In this document: positions 25,243 through 33,897 of the stretch, in pieces
Numbering within the stretch: the stretch's first letter is position 1
Layout of the letters: each line of letters begins with the position of its first letter
Origin: Christiangramia crocea
Lineage (GTDB): Bacteria; Bacteroidota; Bacteroidia; Flavobacteriales; Flavobacteriaceae
Length of the DNA stretch: 64,000 bases
Assembly (NCBI RefSeq): GCF_022410465.1
Contig: NZ_JAJSON010000012.1
Coordinates: 1 to 64,000, forward strand
Direction: 5' to 3'
Translations under genes and position numbers: made by a program
The notes under the pieces: model-generated
The model's input: only the letters and a program-made list of their open reading frames with translations
The model's database searches: none
What the model was told of the DNA's origin: nothing

Positions 25243-25827
25243 ATGCTGGAAATTCTAAAAAATAATCTTGAACGTAGCCTGGGAAGTGAAATTCCCGAAG
25301 AATTATTTGATCTTATTGAAAAATATTCCTTTAAAAGGTCTTTCGATAAAAAAGAATTACTCGCTGAGGCGGGGGTTGAGTGTAAATACCAGTATTTTAT
25401 TATTGAAGGTTCTGCATATTCTTTTTATGTAAATGAGAAAGGCGATAAAAATGTCATCGAACTCGCTATTGAAGAATACTGGATCACCGATGCTGCCAGC
25501 TACTTTACGGGGAGGCCTGCTGTTTCTACTATTGAAACGCTGGAGCCTACCACAGCCCTACTCATTAATCGCCAGGATTACGATAAACTTTGCTGCTCCC
25601 ATCCCCTCTTTGATAAATTCTTCCGCATCTTATTGCAAAATGCCCTGGCCTCCCTGCACCAGCGAATCGCAAAAACCATAAGTGAGGAAGCCGAGCTTAG
25701 ATATCAGGAATTTTCAGATAAACACCCATATTTTATTCAGCGTATTCCCCAATATCTCATAGCCTCTTATTTGGGGATCAAACCGCAGTCTTTGAGCAGA
25801 ATTCGCAAAAATCTTGTCCAAAGGTAG
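25243..25827 (+). CDS. Crp/Fnr-family regulator
   Basis: A 194-residue cytoplasmic transcription factor. The cyclic-nucleotide-binding β-barrel is at about 20-125 (FDKKELLAEAGVECKYQYFIIEGSAYSF...), and the C-terminal helix-turn-helix ends PQYLIASYLGIKPQSLSRIRKNL, with recognition helix KPQSLSRIRK. It lacks the Arg of cAMP-binding CRPs and has no Fe-S Cys cluster. Two 20-base direct repeats (25840-25859 and 25967-25986), each holding GTTAAC-N4-GTGAAY, lie between it and the YceI gene, so it probably activates 26045-28225. It begins 102 bases after the cassette array. Confidence 0.85.
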   Translation: MLEILKNNLERSLGSEIPEELFDLIEKYSFKRSFDKKELLAEAGVECKYQYFIIEGSAYSFYVNEKGDKNVIELAIEEYWITDAASYFTGRPAVSTIETLEPTTALLINRQDYDKLCCSHPLFDKFFRILLQNALASLHQRIAKTISEEAELRYQEFSDKHPYFIQRIPQYLIASYLGIKPQSLSRIRKNLVQR

Positions 25828-25839
25828 ATCCTCTTCTTT

Positions 25840-25859
25840 TCGAAGTTAACATAAGTGAA
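25840..25859 (+). promoter_or_regulatory. Crp-type operator copy 1
   Basis: TCGAAGTTAACATAAGTGAA; the 6-4-6 inverted repeat GTTAAC-ATAA-GTGAAT is centred at 25852.5. A degenerate -7 box AATCCTTG begins 29.5 bp downstream, at 25882. Confidence 0.5.
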
Positions 25860-25966
25860 TCATTTTGATGCGTTATATATGAATCCTTGTAGTCTAATTC
25901 TATAGGGTTTTAAAAAACTATATGCAGATTTTTAACCTTCTTTAATTAGTGAAAATAAGATCCCGT

Positions 25967-25986
25967 TCGAAGTTAACATAGGTGAA
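25967..25986 (+). promoter_or_regulatory. Crp-type operator copy 2
   Basis: TCGAAGTTAACATAGGTGAA, differing from copy 1 by one base. GTTAAC-ATAG-GTGAAC is centred at 25979.5. GATCTTTG (26009-26016, one mismatch to TANNTTTG) begins 29.5 bp downstream, 29 bases before the YceI start. Confidence 0.6.
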
Positions 25987-26044
25987 CGAAATCGGAGAAG
26001 TATTAAGGGATCTTTGAATAGAAATAATTAAAAAAACAAATTTT

Positions 26045-26587
26045 ATGGATACTACAAAAACAACTATCTGGAAACTGGACCCTTCACACAGCGAACTTAC
26101 ATTTAAGGTAAAGCACCTTATGATAAGCAATGTTAAAGGGGAATTTCAAAATTTTGATGCGCAAATCGTTTCCCAGGGAGAGGATTTTAATAGCGCCAAA
26201 GTTACAAGTAAAGTAGAAGCAAATTCAGTGTATACCAATAATAAAGATCGTGACGCCCACCTTAGAAGTGCAGATTTCTTTGATGCTGAAAAGAATAAAG
26301 AGCTTAAATTTGAAGGAACCGACTTTGAAAAACTGGATGAGGATAATTATAAATTAACTGGCGTGCTAACGATTAAAGGAAATTCAAAAGAAGTGATTCT
26401 TGATGTGGAACACGGTGGAATGATGAAAGATCCTTATGGGCAGAAAAAAGCCGGTTTTTCAATAAGCGGGAAGATCAACCGTAAGGAATTTGGATTAACA
26501 TGGAATGCAGCCCTGGAAACCGGTGGAGTTATGGTAAGTGATGACGTACGTATCAACGGGGAATTACAATTTGTAAAACAAGCCTGA
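26045..26587 (+). CDS. YceI-family protein
   Basis: A 180-residue lipocalin-like β-barrel of the YceI family, which binds isoprenoid-type lipids. It begins WKLDPSHSELTFKVKHLMISNVKGEF, the family signature, then NKDRDAHLRSADFFDAEKN, and ends with the strand GVMVSDDVRINGELQF. There is no signal peptide, so it should be cytoplasmic, unlike the classical periplasmic YceI. It leads a unit with the dioxygenase gene 4 bases downstream and is preceded by two Crp-type operators. Confidence 0.9.
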   Translation: MDTTKTTIWKLDPSHSELTFKVKHLMISNVKGEFQNFDAQIVSQGEDFNSAKVTSKVEANSVYTNNKDRDAHLRSADFFDAEKNKELKFEGTDFEKLDEDNYKLTGVLTIKGNSKEVILDVEHGGMMKDPYGQKKAGFSISGKINRKEFGLTWNAALETGGVMVSDDVRINGELQFVKQA

Positions 26588-26591
26588 AATC

Positions 26592-27530
26592 ATGGAAAAC
26601 AAAATATTAGGATTGCATCATATCACCGCAATTGCGGGTGATGCACAGAGAAATTACGACTTTTATACCAAAACCCTCGGGTTAAGAATGGTAAAGAAAA
26701 CAGTGAATTTTGACGATCCTCAAACCTATCACTTTTACTTTGGAGATGAAGTAGGAACTCCCGGAAGCATTCTGACTTTTTTCCCGTGGACTAATGTCAG
26801 GCAAGGGAAAGACGGTTCAGGGATGGCTACCGAGATAGGATATTCTGTACCCAAAGGCAGCCTTGAGTTCTGGAAAGATCGTTTTGAAGAAAAGAATGTA
26901 AGGCATTACCAGATTACCGAGCAGTTTGGAGAGAGAAAACTGCCCTTTCAGGATCCTGATGGTTTAAAGTTAAGCCTTATTGAAACTGAACATAAGGACG
27001 AGAGAAAGGGCTTTGAAACTGCAGAAGTAAAGGCAAATGTGGCTATTAAAGGTTTTCATGCAGTTACATTAAGCCTGAATAACAATGCTGCTACTGCAGA
27101 GATATTGACCGAAGTTTTTGGATACAAAAAAGTTAAATCTGAAGGTAACTTAACCCGTTATAAAACTGATACGGTTGAAAATGCCGCGATAGTAGATCTT
27201 TTGGAGATACCAGATCTGCCCAGAGGCCTTAATGCTGGTGGTACAAACCATCATGTAGCTTTCAGGGTAAAAGATGAGGAAACCCTCATGGCCATGAGAG
27301 AGAAAGTTCTTAAAAAAGGATTGCAGATCACTGAGAAAATCAATCGGGATTACTTCTTTTCTCTTTATTTCAGAGAACCGGGAGGAGTGCTCTTTGAGAT
27401 CGCGACAGATAACCCCGGGTTTGCTACAGATGAAACTGTAGAAGAACTGGGAAGCAGCCTTCAGTTACCAGACAGGTATAAAGGCGTTAGGGAGCAGATA
27501 GAAAAAGCTCTGCCGGAATTGAAACAGTAA
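26592..27530 (+). CDS. Ring-cleaving dioxygenase (MhqO-like, tandem glyoxalase fold)
   Basis: A 312-residue VOC-superfamily enzyme with two glyoxalase/extradiol dioxygenase modules (about 5-130 and 150-285). Segments LGLHHITAIAGDAQRNYDFYTKTLG, GTNHHVAFRV and EPGGVLFEIATDNPGF supply the His and Glu metal ligands. It resembles MhqA/MhqO-type proteins that break down methylhydroquinone-like quinols in quinone resistance. The gene lies directly after YceI and before a matching esterase, the same pairing as mhqO-mhqD of Bacillus. Confidence 0.87.
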   Translation: MENKILGLHHITAIAGDAQRNYDFYTKTLGLRMVKKTVNFDDPQTYHFYFGDEVGTPGSILTFFPWTNVRQGKDGSGMATEIGYSVPKGSLEFWKDRFEEKNVRHYQITEQFGERKLPFQDPDGLKLSLIETEHKDERKGFETAEVKANVAIKGFHAVTLSLNNNAATAEILTEVFGYKKVKSEGNLTRYKTDTVENAAIVDLLEIPDLPRGLNAGGTNHHVAFRVKDEETLMAMREKVLKKGLQITEKINRDYFFSLYFREPGGVLFEIATDNPGFATDETVEELGSSLQLPDRYKGVREQIEKALPELKQ

Positions 27531-27542
27531 ATTTACAGATGA

Positions 27543-27587
27543 AAGTTCGGAGTAAAGATTTGAAGACATTTTCTCCGGACTTTTTCT
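27543..27587 (+). terminator. Probable terminator between dioxygenase and esterase genes
   Basis: AAGTTCGGAG (27543-27552) pairs with CTCCGGACTT (27573-27582), followed by TTTCTTTTTTT. It may be partial, since the esterase has no clear promoter of its own. Confidence 0.5.
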
Positions 27588-27604
27588 TTTTTTAAACTAA
27601 AATT

Positions 27605-28225
27605 ATGCACACAAAAAATATAATTACAGGCGGGAAAAATATTTCAGAAGCAAAGAAGGTGCTGATCCTATTGCATGGCCGTGGTGGTAATGCACAGCAG
27701 ATACTTTCCCTGGCCGATAATTTAAATACCGAAGATTTTGCTCTTTTCGCACCTCAGGCAACTAATAACACCTGGTATCCTTATTCCTTTCTTGCACCGC
27801 CAAGTCAGAATGAACCATGGCTTTCTTCGGCTTTAGAAATCCTACATCAGCTTCTGGAAGATATTAAAAGTGAAGGCATCGCTGCTGAAAATATTTACTT
27901 TGGAGGATTCTCGCAAGGCGCCTGTCTAACAGCAGAATTCGTAACCAGAAATGCAGAAAAATTTGGGGGAATAGTACTTTTTACCGGCGGACTCATTGGG
28001 GATAAGATTTATTCTGAAAACTATAGCGGAAATTTCAATGGCACCCCGGTATTTATAGGGTCCGGAAATCCGGATGCCCACGTGCCAGTAGAAAGAGTAA
28101 AGGAAACTCAGAAAATAATGGAAAGTATGAATGCCAAAGTTAGCGTAACGATTTATGATAACAGGCCGCATACCATTTCCCAGGATGAGATTGAAAAGGC
28201 TAATGAACTGGTTTTTGAAAATTAA
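27605..28225 (+). CDS. Phospholipase/carboxylesterase-family hydrolase (MhqD-like)
   Basis: A 206-residue α/β-hydrolase. ILLHGRGGN (about 20-28) forms the oxyanion loop, GGFSQGACL (about 100-108) is the nucleophile elbow with Ser, and PDAHVPVERV and DNRPHTIS supply Asp and the final His. Size and motifs match the phospholipase/carboxylesterase 2 group that includes MhqD. Cytoplasmic. Together with the dioxygenase it suggests detoxification of quinones or related electrophiles (inference). Confidence 0.87.
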   Translation: MHTKNIITGGKNISEAKKVLILLHGRGGNAQQILSLADNLNTEDFALFAPQATNNTWYPYSFLAPPSQNEPWLSSALEILHQLLEDIKSEGIAAENIYFGGFSQGACLTAEFVTRNAEKFGGIVLFTGGLIGDKIYSENYSGNFNGTPVFIGSGNPDAHVPVERVKETQKIMESMNAKVSVTIYDNRPHTISQDEIEKANELVFEN

Positions 28226-28324
28226 GAAAATCCTGAAAATTACTTAGTAACAAGAACTTAGATTGTGCTTCGTTAAGGAATAGTGGTAAGCACTTGAGCA
28301 ACAAAAGGGATTATTTTCAGATAA

Positions 28325-28500
28325 GTTCTGCCAACATATGATTTTGATTTTCATAATGCTGCGGAGCGACAATATATTATTCTGCTGGATGGACAAATAG
28401 AGATAGAAACCTTAACAGGTGAAAAAAGAGTTTTTGAAGGGGGTAAAATCCTGCTAATGGAAGATACCGAGGGAAAAGCTCATAAAACCAGCAAAAAAGG
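28325..28500 (+). pseudogene. Truncated cupin gene remnant
   Basis: Frame +2 reads VLPTYDFDFHNAAERQYIIL, LDGQIEIETLTGEKRVFEGG and KILLMEDTEGKAHKTS, the second half of a small cupin of the 'FHNAPERQYVI...GDILLAEDTTGKGH' kind. A TAA stands directly before it, no N-terminal half is found, and the frame runs on into the terminator and the opposite gene. It is therefore a remnant. Confidence 0.55.
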
Positions 28501-28528
28501 CTTGTGTTCAGAACACAAGCCTTTTTTA
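28493..28528. terminator. Bidirectional terminator
   Basis: AAAAAAGGCTTGTGTT-CAG-AACACAAGCCTTTTTT, a near-perfect stem usable on both strands. It serves the minus-strand gene at 28553 and any plus-strand read-through. Confidence 0.85.
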
Positions 28529-28552
28529 ACTAAAGCTACTAACTTTACCAGC

Positions 28553-29911
28553 TTACCAAATTTTCGTTTGGAAACCAAAACCTGCCTTCGCATAGATTTC
28601 TCCATCAATATACGCACCTCCTGCTTTGAGTACTGCCACATTCCCTAATTTAACCTGAAGGCCTAATTCCGGGTAAAACTGAATATTTTCAACCCCTTCT
28701 ACTTCATAATATATTACCTCTCCATCATTCTCAGAATAATAGTCAGTGTAAACTACACCGGCCCCCGCATACACCCATAGCGGATATAACACCTTGAAAG
28801 TGAATCCAAAATTTGCACCTAGCTTGGCTTCTTCAAAATCTTCGGAAGCAGCACTAACTGATTCCTTCTCAGTACCGGAAAAAGATAATATCGATGTATT
28901 TCCCACATTCTGATTAGCGTTCAAATTAAAATAGGTTCCAACTCCTCTCAAACTCATTCTACCGAATTCCAGTCCAAACATTTCGTTACTTGAGTAACTA
29001 CCTAAAATATATTTGGAGGAAGTCTGATTGGCAACCCGATCTTCTTTTTTCATTTCCTGATCGATATCCTCAAGCCTTTCATTTGCAAAACCTACCTCCT
29101 CTCCCCTGGGATAATCAGCTTTATACTGTTGGTAGGTGTTTTTTGCCAAACCAAACTCTTCATTTTCAAATTGTCGGTTAGCTTTTGCCAGGATGGCCTT
29201 CTTTCTGGCTTCTTCAATCTCATCAATATATTTTCCTGTAGAATATTTAATCCTATAAGTATTATAAATCTGAATATCATTCAGTTTCATAGCTTTCTTG
29301 TATAATTCTTCTTCCCGGGCCTCTGCAAGAAGGTCGTTAACTTCATCCATATATCTTCCTTCCGGATAATCTTCCAGATATTCTTCGTAAACTTTGGCTG
29401 TATTTACCGATTTGGCATTTTCAAAGTCCTTTGCTTCCTTATCTGCCAGAATTATTTTTATCTCCTCCGCTTTTGAAGTATTCGGATATTTACTTAAATA
29501 TGATCTCAGATCTTTTAGACTTTTAGTGTTAACAGCCATTTTATAGGCGTTATCCTCAGCTTCTCTATCGGCCTCCAGCAATTCTTTATGTTCTACGGCT
29601 ATCATACTCACTTGTTGTGTGCGATCATCACTAGACCTTGCAGTGCGCATGAATTCTTTTGAAAGTTCCGGAATATTTTTATCTCTTTTATTGATCTCAA
29701 ATCTGGACATCAATTCCAGATATAAAATATCCGGATTGGTATTACCCAATTCTTTTTCAGCTTTTTCCAGAAACTCAAGAGTCTCTGTATATTGATTACC
29801 AGAATAGGCTTCTTTTGCTTTAATATAATAAGCCCTGGCCAGGTTTTGACTAAAAGCCTGGGTAGAAAAAAGACATAGCATTACTGCGATAAAAAGTAAT
29901 TTTAACTTCAT
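28553..29911 (-). CDS. Secreted protein: TPR-like helical repeats plus C-terminal β-barrel
   Basis: A 452-residue exported protein with signal peptide (about 1-21, ...AFSQ). Residues about 25-290 are helical repeats resembling TPR/BamD-like units (ARAYYIKAKEAYSGNQYTE; SYLSKYPNTSKAEEI; EYLEDYPEGRYMDEV; QYKADYPRGEEV), with a repeating YxxxYPxG spacing. Residues about 305-452 look like an outer-membrane barrel (LEFGRMSLRGVGTYFNL...AGFGFQTKIW) with aromatic C-terminus. It is probably anchored in the outer membrane with periplasmic repeats. Last gene of a three-gene minus-strand unit. Confidence 0.65.
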   Translation of the reverse strand: MKLKLLFIAVMLCLFSTQAFSQNLARAYYIKAKEAYSGNQYTETLEFLEKAEKELGNTNPDILYLELMSRFEINKRDKNIPELSKEFMRTARSSDDRTQQVSMIAVEHKELLEADREAEDNAYKMAVNTKSLKDLRSYLSKYPNTSKAEEIKIILADKEAKDFENAKSVNTAKVYEEYLEDYPEGRYMDEVNDLLAEAREEELYKKAMKLNDIQIYNTYRIKYSTGKYIDEIEEARKKAILAKANRQFENEEFGLAKNTYQQYKADYPRGEEVGFANERLEDIDQEMKKEDRVANQTSSKYILGSYSSNEMFGLEFGRMSLRGVGTYFNLNANQNVGNTSILSFSGTEKESVSAASEDFEEAKLGANFGFTFKVLYPLWVYAGAGVVYTDYYSENDGEVIYYEVEGVENIQFYPELGLQVKLGNVAVLKAGGAYIDGEIYAKAGFGFQTKIW

Positions 29912-29937
29912 GATTTAGAAATTTCAGTTATTTAGGT

Positions 29938-31815
29938 TTAATTAAAGTTATCCGGAATAGAATCTTGTTTCTTTTTTTCTGACCAGTAGTCGGATTTTTC
30001 ATCTACCCGTGGTATGGAGAGAGAGTCTGTTTTCATTTCTACCGATGTCGACCAATAATTGGGCTTTTGTGGCTGCTTTGAAACGGACTCCTGATCCTTA
30101 GTATCCGACGACCAGTAATCATCTCCAGAAGTTTTGGGAGATATTGGCTGTTCATTAGCCCAGTAGGCATCATCTGATTCTGAATTCTGGGATTTATTAA
30201 ATTCTACCAACAACTCTCCAGAAGGTATCTTTGGAATAAAATTCGATTTCAAAGCTTTTTCAGAAACTGCTGAATAAAGTTTTTGTATTTCGGGCAAAGT
30301 TCCTCGCCAGTTATAAAGCTTGTAGTGAGAAGTAGACTTTTTAAAATATTCTGTTTCTAATTGCGCAAACAAATCTTTTAAATAAGGGTATTCTCCACTT
30401 GAGTTAGGATAAATCGCGATAATCGGGGAAAACCGGAGCTCTACCTTGTCCTCAATCGTAATTTCCATGGTATTAGGAAACGAAACGTTCTCTTTGTAGG
30501 AGTTATAATTCTTATTAGTTTCGGTAAAAAACAAATAAATAGGCTCTCCATTTTTCGCGAACTTATCATAAGTCTTTGTATAACTTATATCTGAATTTAA
30601 AAAATTCTCCCGGGATCGAATTATGGCCTTTTTTCCTCTTCTTATTTCATCTACCAAAGCGTTGAACTCTCGTTTCTGACTGGCCAGGAGTGCCTGCCTT
30701 TTTCTTTCTCTTTCTCTCGCAATTCTTTCACGTTCTAACCGTCTTGCTTCCTCCTGTCTCTTTCGTTCCTTCTCCTTTGCAGCATCATGAAAAATCTGTG
30801 CGACGATTCCAGCTCCGGCTGCTACAGCCGCACCCCCTGCAGATCCCTGGTTAGCCGCTTCCTGAGCAAGCGTCATACCTGCCCCCACATAATTACCCCC
30901 TTGAATCTGCTGTGCTGCCTGTGTAGCCGCCCTGTCCATCCTTTCATTCTCTATCCGTTGTTTTTCTATCTGGGCAATTCGCCTCTGTTCTAATTCTTCG
31001 TAGTATTCCCTACGCTTTTGCTCTTGTTCCTCAATAATGTTCGAAGTTTTTTGCTCCTGTTGTTGCTGAAATTCTTTCATCGAAGCATTATCGTTGGACT
31101 TTTTCTGCTTTACCCTCTCATAATATGCAGCATTGTTTTGCTGCACATGCTGTTTATGAAATTCATCTCTTGAAAGTCCATTACTTTTATCGCCAGACTT
31201 GTTTTTGGCTTTCCGCTCTAGTTCTGCAACATGGGCTACATGGGCCTGACCGTTCCAATTTCTTTTACCCATTGTGGAATTGGAAGCTGAAGTAGTTTGC
31301 GATTCCGGAGAGGAGTTAAATGCTGCAACAGCTGCTCGAATGTCTCTGAGAATTGCTCCCGAAATGTTAGAAGCTTTTACAAAAGGAGAATCCAAAGAGG
31401 CGTTATTCTCCCATTCAATTTGATCGATTTCATTGTGGTTTAAATCTGGGTCTATTCTTTCTTGTCTGCGATTACCAAGCCTTCTTTGTTGGAAATTGTA
31501 AGATCTTGTATCAATGGTCACAGAACCACTTATGTCATAAATGCAATCAGAACAATTCATTGGGAACTCATAAACTTTCCCATTATGTTGTAATTTGTTT
31601 CCACGCCCATATTTTGTTCCAGCCCATTCTATTACAATATTTTTAGTATATACCTGAATTGTTCTTACCGGTCCCCACCACCAATCTATCTCAATGCGAA
31701 TTTGAATATTATCCGGAGTGCGATGATTTATAAGTAAGGACTTTCGGTCATTTTGAGCTAAGCTATTTGAAGCCACAAACAAGACTAAAACTATGATTAT
31801 TAATTTTTTATTCAT
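29938..31815 (-). CDS. Large secreted protein with FPxxCSxC domain, coiled coil and YW repeats
   Basis: A 625-residue exported protein of unknown family. The signal peptide is 1-20. An N-terminal β-domain (about 25-115) contains EFPMNCSDCIYDISGS, which matches the short protein encoded upstream. A long Glu/Arg/Gln-rich coiled coil (about 195-390) is broken by a Gly/Ala patch (GSAGGAAVAAGAGIVAQ), and a β-rich domain lies at about 395-540. The tail holds four spaced units (AYWANE, DYWSSD, NYWSTS, DYWSEK). It is presumably periplasmic or surface-associated. Its start lies 17 bases after the stop of the preceding gene. Confidence 0.6.
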   Translation of the reverse strand: MNKKLIIIVLVLFVASNSLAQNDRKSLLINHRTPDNIQIRIEIDWWWGPVRTIQVYTKNIVIEWAGTKYGRGNKLQHNGKVYEFPMNCSDCIYDISGSVTIDTRSYNFQQRRLGNRRQERIDPDLNHNEIDQIEWENNASLDSPFVKASNISGAILRDIRAAVAAFNSSPESQTTSASNSTMGKRNWNGQAHVAHVAELERKAKNKSGDKSNGLSRDEFHKQHVQQNNAAYYERVKQKKSNDNASMKEFQQQQEQKTSNIIEEQEQKRREYYEELEQRRIAQIEKQRIENERMDRAATQAAQQIQGGNYVGAGMTLAQEAANQGSAGGAAVAAGAGIVAQIFHDAAKEKERKRQEEARRLERERIARERERKRQALLASQKREFNALVDEIRRGKKAIIRSRENFLNSDISYTKTYDKFAKNGEPIYLFFTETNKNYNSYKENVSFPNTMEITIEDKVELRFSPIIAIYPNSSGEYPYLKDLFAQLETEYFKKSTSHYKLYNWRGTLPEIQKLYSAVSEKALKSNFIPKIPSGELLVEFNKSQNSESDDAYWANEQPISPKTSGDDYWSSDTKDQESVSKQPQKPNYWSTSVEMKTDSLSIPRVDEKSDYWSEKKKQDSIPDNFN

Positions 31816-31831
31816 TAAATATGAGTTTTAA

Positions 31832-32374
31832 TCAATGATTATTTACCGAATCGATAATCCTATGCAAATCTGCACCCTGAACTTCAGAAATTCTTAATTC
31901 TTCTACTCTTCCGGTTTTTTCCCAGGGAGAACCATTTTGATTATTGGCATTGTGACGCTCTTTTACACTGTCAGAAAAAATCACCTCCTGATTGGTTTTT
32001 AAAAAACCTCCCTTATGCACAGATCCTCCACTTTCAAATTTTCCGAAATCTCTTTCAACTGATCCCGGAATTAGCATACTAACGGTTCCGCTTGCTGTAA
32101 AGTAGCAATTAGAGCATTCTATAGGAAATTGAATTCCCAGAGACGACAACTGATTTCCCGAATAGGTTTGTCCTTCATACCTAATACCCTGTACAATTAC
32201 AGCATCTTGCTGGATCATAATCGAACCACCAGAGAAGGTCATAGGTTTGGTCGATATCTTTACCGTACCATAAATACCATCACTCGTCTCGAAATTTTTC
32301 GTAAATCTCTGAACCTGTTGCCCATATATATTAATGGTAAAAAATAGCAGGATCACGATGGAATTCGGTTTCAT
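31832..32374 (-). CDS. Small secreted protein sharing the FPxxCSxC domain
   Basis: A 180-residue exported protein with signal peptide (about 1-18). The body has the same β-domain as the N-terminus of the next protein: 'GVRI/YEGQTYSG...IQFPIECSNCYFTASGTVSM' against 'KVYEFPMNCSDCIYDISGSVTI', with a conserved Cys-x2-Cys. The paired Cys could form a disulfide or a metal site. First gene of the three-gene unit 32374 to 28553. Not recognised as a known family. Confidence 0.6.
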   Translation of the reverse strand: MKPNSIVILLFFTINIYGQQVQRFTKNFETSDGIYGTVKISTKPMTFSGGSIMIQQDAVIVQGIRYEGQTYSGNQLSSLGIQFPIECSNCYFTASGTVSMLIPGSVERDFGKFESGGSVHKGGFLKTNQEVIFSDSVKERHNANNQNGSPWEKTGRVEELRISEVQGADLHRIIDSVNNH

Positions 32375-32517
32375 GATAAACAGGGCTTAAATTCACAAGG
32401 CAAACTTTAAAAAAATGTTAAAGCAGGTCAATACCATTAAAAAGGTATTTTAAACCAATATTAAAATGTATTCAATTACCAAGTCATTTCGCCTGACTCA
32501 TCCGCCTTTGGCGCAAG

Positions 32518-32536
32518 CCCTTCCGACTCCACTATT
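32518..32536 (+). repeat. Copy of the ssrA 3' end, possible attR
   Basis: CCCTTCCGACTCCACTATT, 17/19 identical with 16102-16120 in the same orientation. It would mark the far edge of a 16.4-kb insertion next to ssrA. Confidence 0.5.
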
Positions 32537-33015
32537 TAGAACCGTGATTTGTTAATATAAGGATTTACGTATTTTGTTTCACATTTGTATGATTTCTGTA
32601 CAATGGCATTCTTTTACAGATAAAATCAGTCTTAGATGTGAAACAGAAAGAAATCTATATTATCTGAAATCATCATCGCTGAAGAAGACTTACTAAATCC
32701 TTAGCAGGCTTGCCATTTAGCCTGAGTCCCAGGCTTTGGTAGAATTCCTGGATTCATTCAATGCCTTCGACCCCAAAGTTTGCCCATATCTTTTTTGGTT
32801 TCATAACATATCAAATTGAACCAGCTCAATAAACTGACCTGTTCTGATCTTAGAAAACGGTTTAAGCTCCAGCATCTGTTGATATAAATTAATTTTTCTT
32901 GAGACAACCTAATGCTATTCATTGATTAATAGATTATTACAATTCTAGCCGGGAATTTATGCTGTTACTCTCGGCCGTGGTTCCTGCATTTATAAAGCTC
33001 TTTAGGACACTTACT

Positions 33016-33059
33016 GTAACCTTTGTTACTGCCCCGGGCGGAATCGTAGGTTATTTTTG
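33016..33059 (+). promoter_or_regulatory. Sulfur-cluster operator A with class II promoter
   Basis: GTAAC-CTTT-GTTAC (33016-33029), centre 33022.5; TATTTTTG at 33052-33059 begins 29.5 bp downstream. No -33 TTTG stands at the proper place, as expected for an activator-dependent promoter. Confidence 0.7.
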
Positions 33060-33083
33060 CTCGCCTAACTAAAAACAGGAACA

Positions 33084-33881
33084 TTGGAAATAATTGATCT
33101 TATTGGATATTTTGGAGCATTATTGATCGGAGTGGTCTTAGGACTTATTGGGGGCGGTGGCTCCATACTCACGGTACCCGTACTGGTGTATTTATTAGCC
33201 GTGAATCCTGTCACCGCAACGGCCTACTCCCTTTTTGTGGTGGGATTCACGGCCCTGGTGGGCGCACTGAACACGATGAAGCACAAACTGGTAGATTTTC
33301 GCACGGCAACGGTTTTTGCCATTCCCGCATTTATAGCCGTTTACGCTACCAGGAAATACCTTGTTCCTGCCATCCCCGAACATATCTTCACTCTTTGGGG
33401 TTTTGAAGTGACCAAGGATATAGGCATTATGATATTCTTTGCGATCATTATGATCGTAGCTTCGGTTTCCATGATCAGTGATAAGAAGAAGGATGATACG
33501 ACAGAGACCGAGGTGCAGTATAACTATCCGCTCATCTTCATTGAAGGGATAGTGGTAGGTGCGCTTACCGGTATCGTAGGTGCCGGGGGAGGATTCCTTA
33601 TCATCCCGGCCCTGGTACTCCTGGCTAAACTGCCGATGAAAAAGGCCGTGGCAACTTCCCTTCTCATTATAGCTGTGAAGTCTCTCATTGGCTTTATAGG
33701 AGATATTCAGAACCTTAAGATCGAATGGTTTTTCCTCATAATCTTTACAGGTCTGTCCATCGCCGGGATCTTTCTGGGAGGTTACCTGAATAAATTCGTT
33801 AACGGTAAGAAACTAAAGAAAAGTTTTGGCTGGTTCGTCCTCCTGATGGGGATCTATATACTCGGAAAAGAGATCATATAA
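33084..33881 (+). CDS. TSUP/TauE-SafE family sulfur-compound exporter
   Basis: A 265-residue inner-membrane protein with about 8 membrane segments in two halves, each starting with a Gly-rich loop: GLIGGGGSILTVPVLVYLL (about 21-39) and GIVGAGGGFLIIPALVLL (about 166-183), the TauE/SafE signature. The family moves sulfite, sulfoacetate or thiosulfate across the inner membrane. The start is TTG at 33084, supported by AGGAA at 33077-33081 and by the lack of any ATG before the first membrane segment. It heads the sulfur region and has operator A. Confidence 0.88.
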   Translation: MEIIDLIGYFGALLIGVVLGLIGGGGSILTVPVLVYLLAVNPVTATAYSLFVVGFTALVGALNTMKHKLVDFRTATVFAIPAFIAVYATRKYLVPAIPEHIFTLWGFEVTKDIGIMIFFAIIMIVASVSMISDKKKDDTTETEVQYNYPLIFIEGIVVGALTGIVGAGGGFLIIPALVLLAKLPMKKAVATSLLIIAVKSLIGFIGDIQNLKIEWFFLIIFTGLSIAGIFLGGYLNKFVNGKKLKKSFGWFVLLMGIYILGKEII

Positions 33882-33897
33882 ATTTTAACAGGATAAT

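Larger units (their letters stand above)
32375..33083. other. Long gene-free region between island end and sulfur cluster
   Basis: About 700 bp without a convincing frame on either strand. It holds the ssrA-like repeat at 32518-32536 and, at its right end, the regulatory site and -7 box of the TSUP gene. The middle (32540-33000) shows no recognised element. Confidence 0.55.

Noticed and set aside
25136-25827. The Crp-type gene as a seventh cassette
   Set aside because: No attC-like site follows it, no complement of TTAATACAAC is found downstream, and the AA at bases 9-10 is missing.
32480-32536. A tRNA gene near the ssrA-like repeat
   Set aside because: No cloverleaf can be drawn; only the 3'-end-like 19 bases match ssrA.
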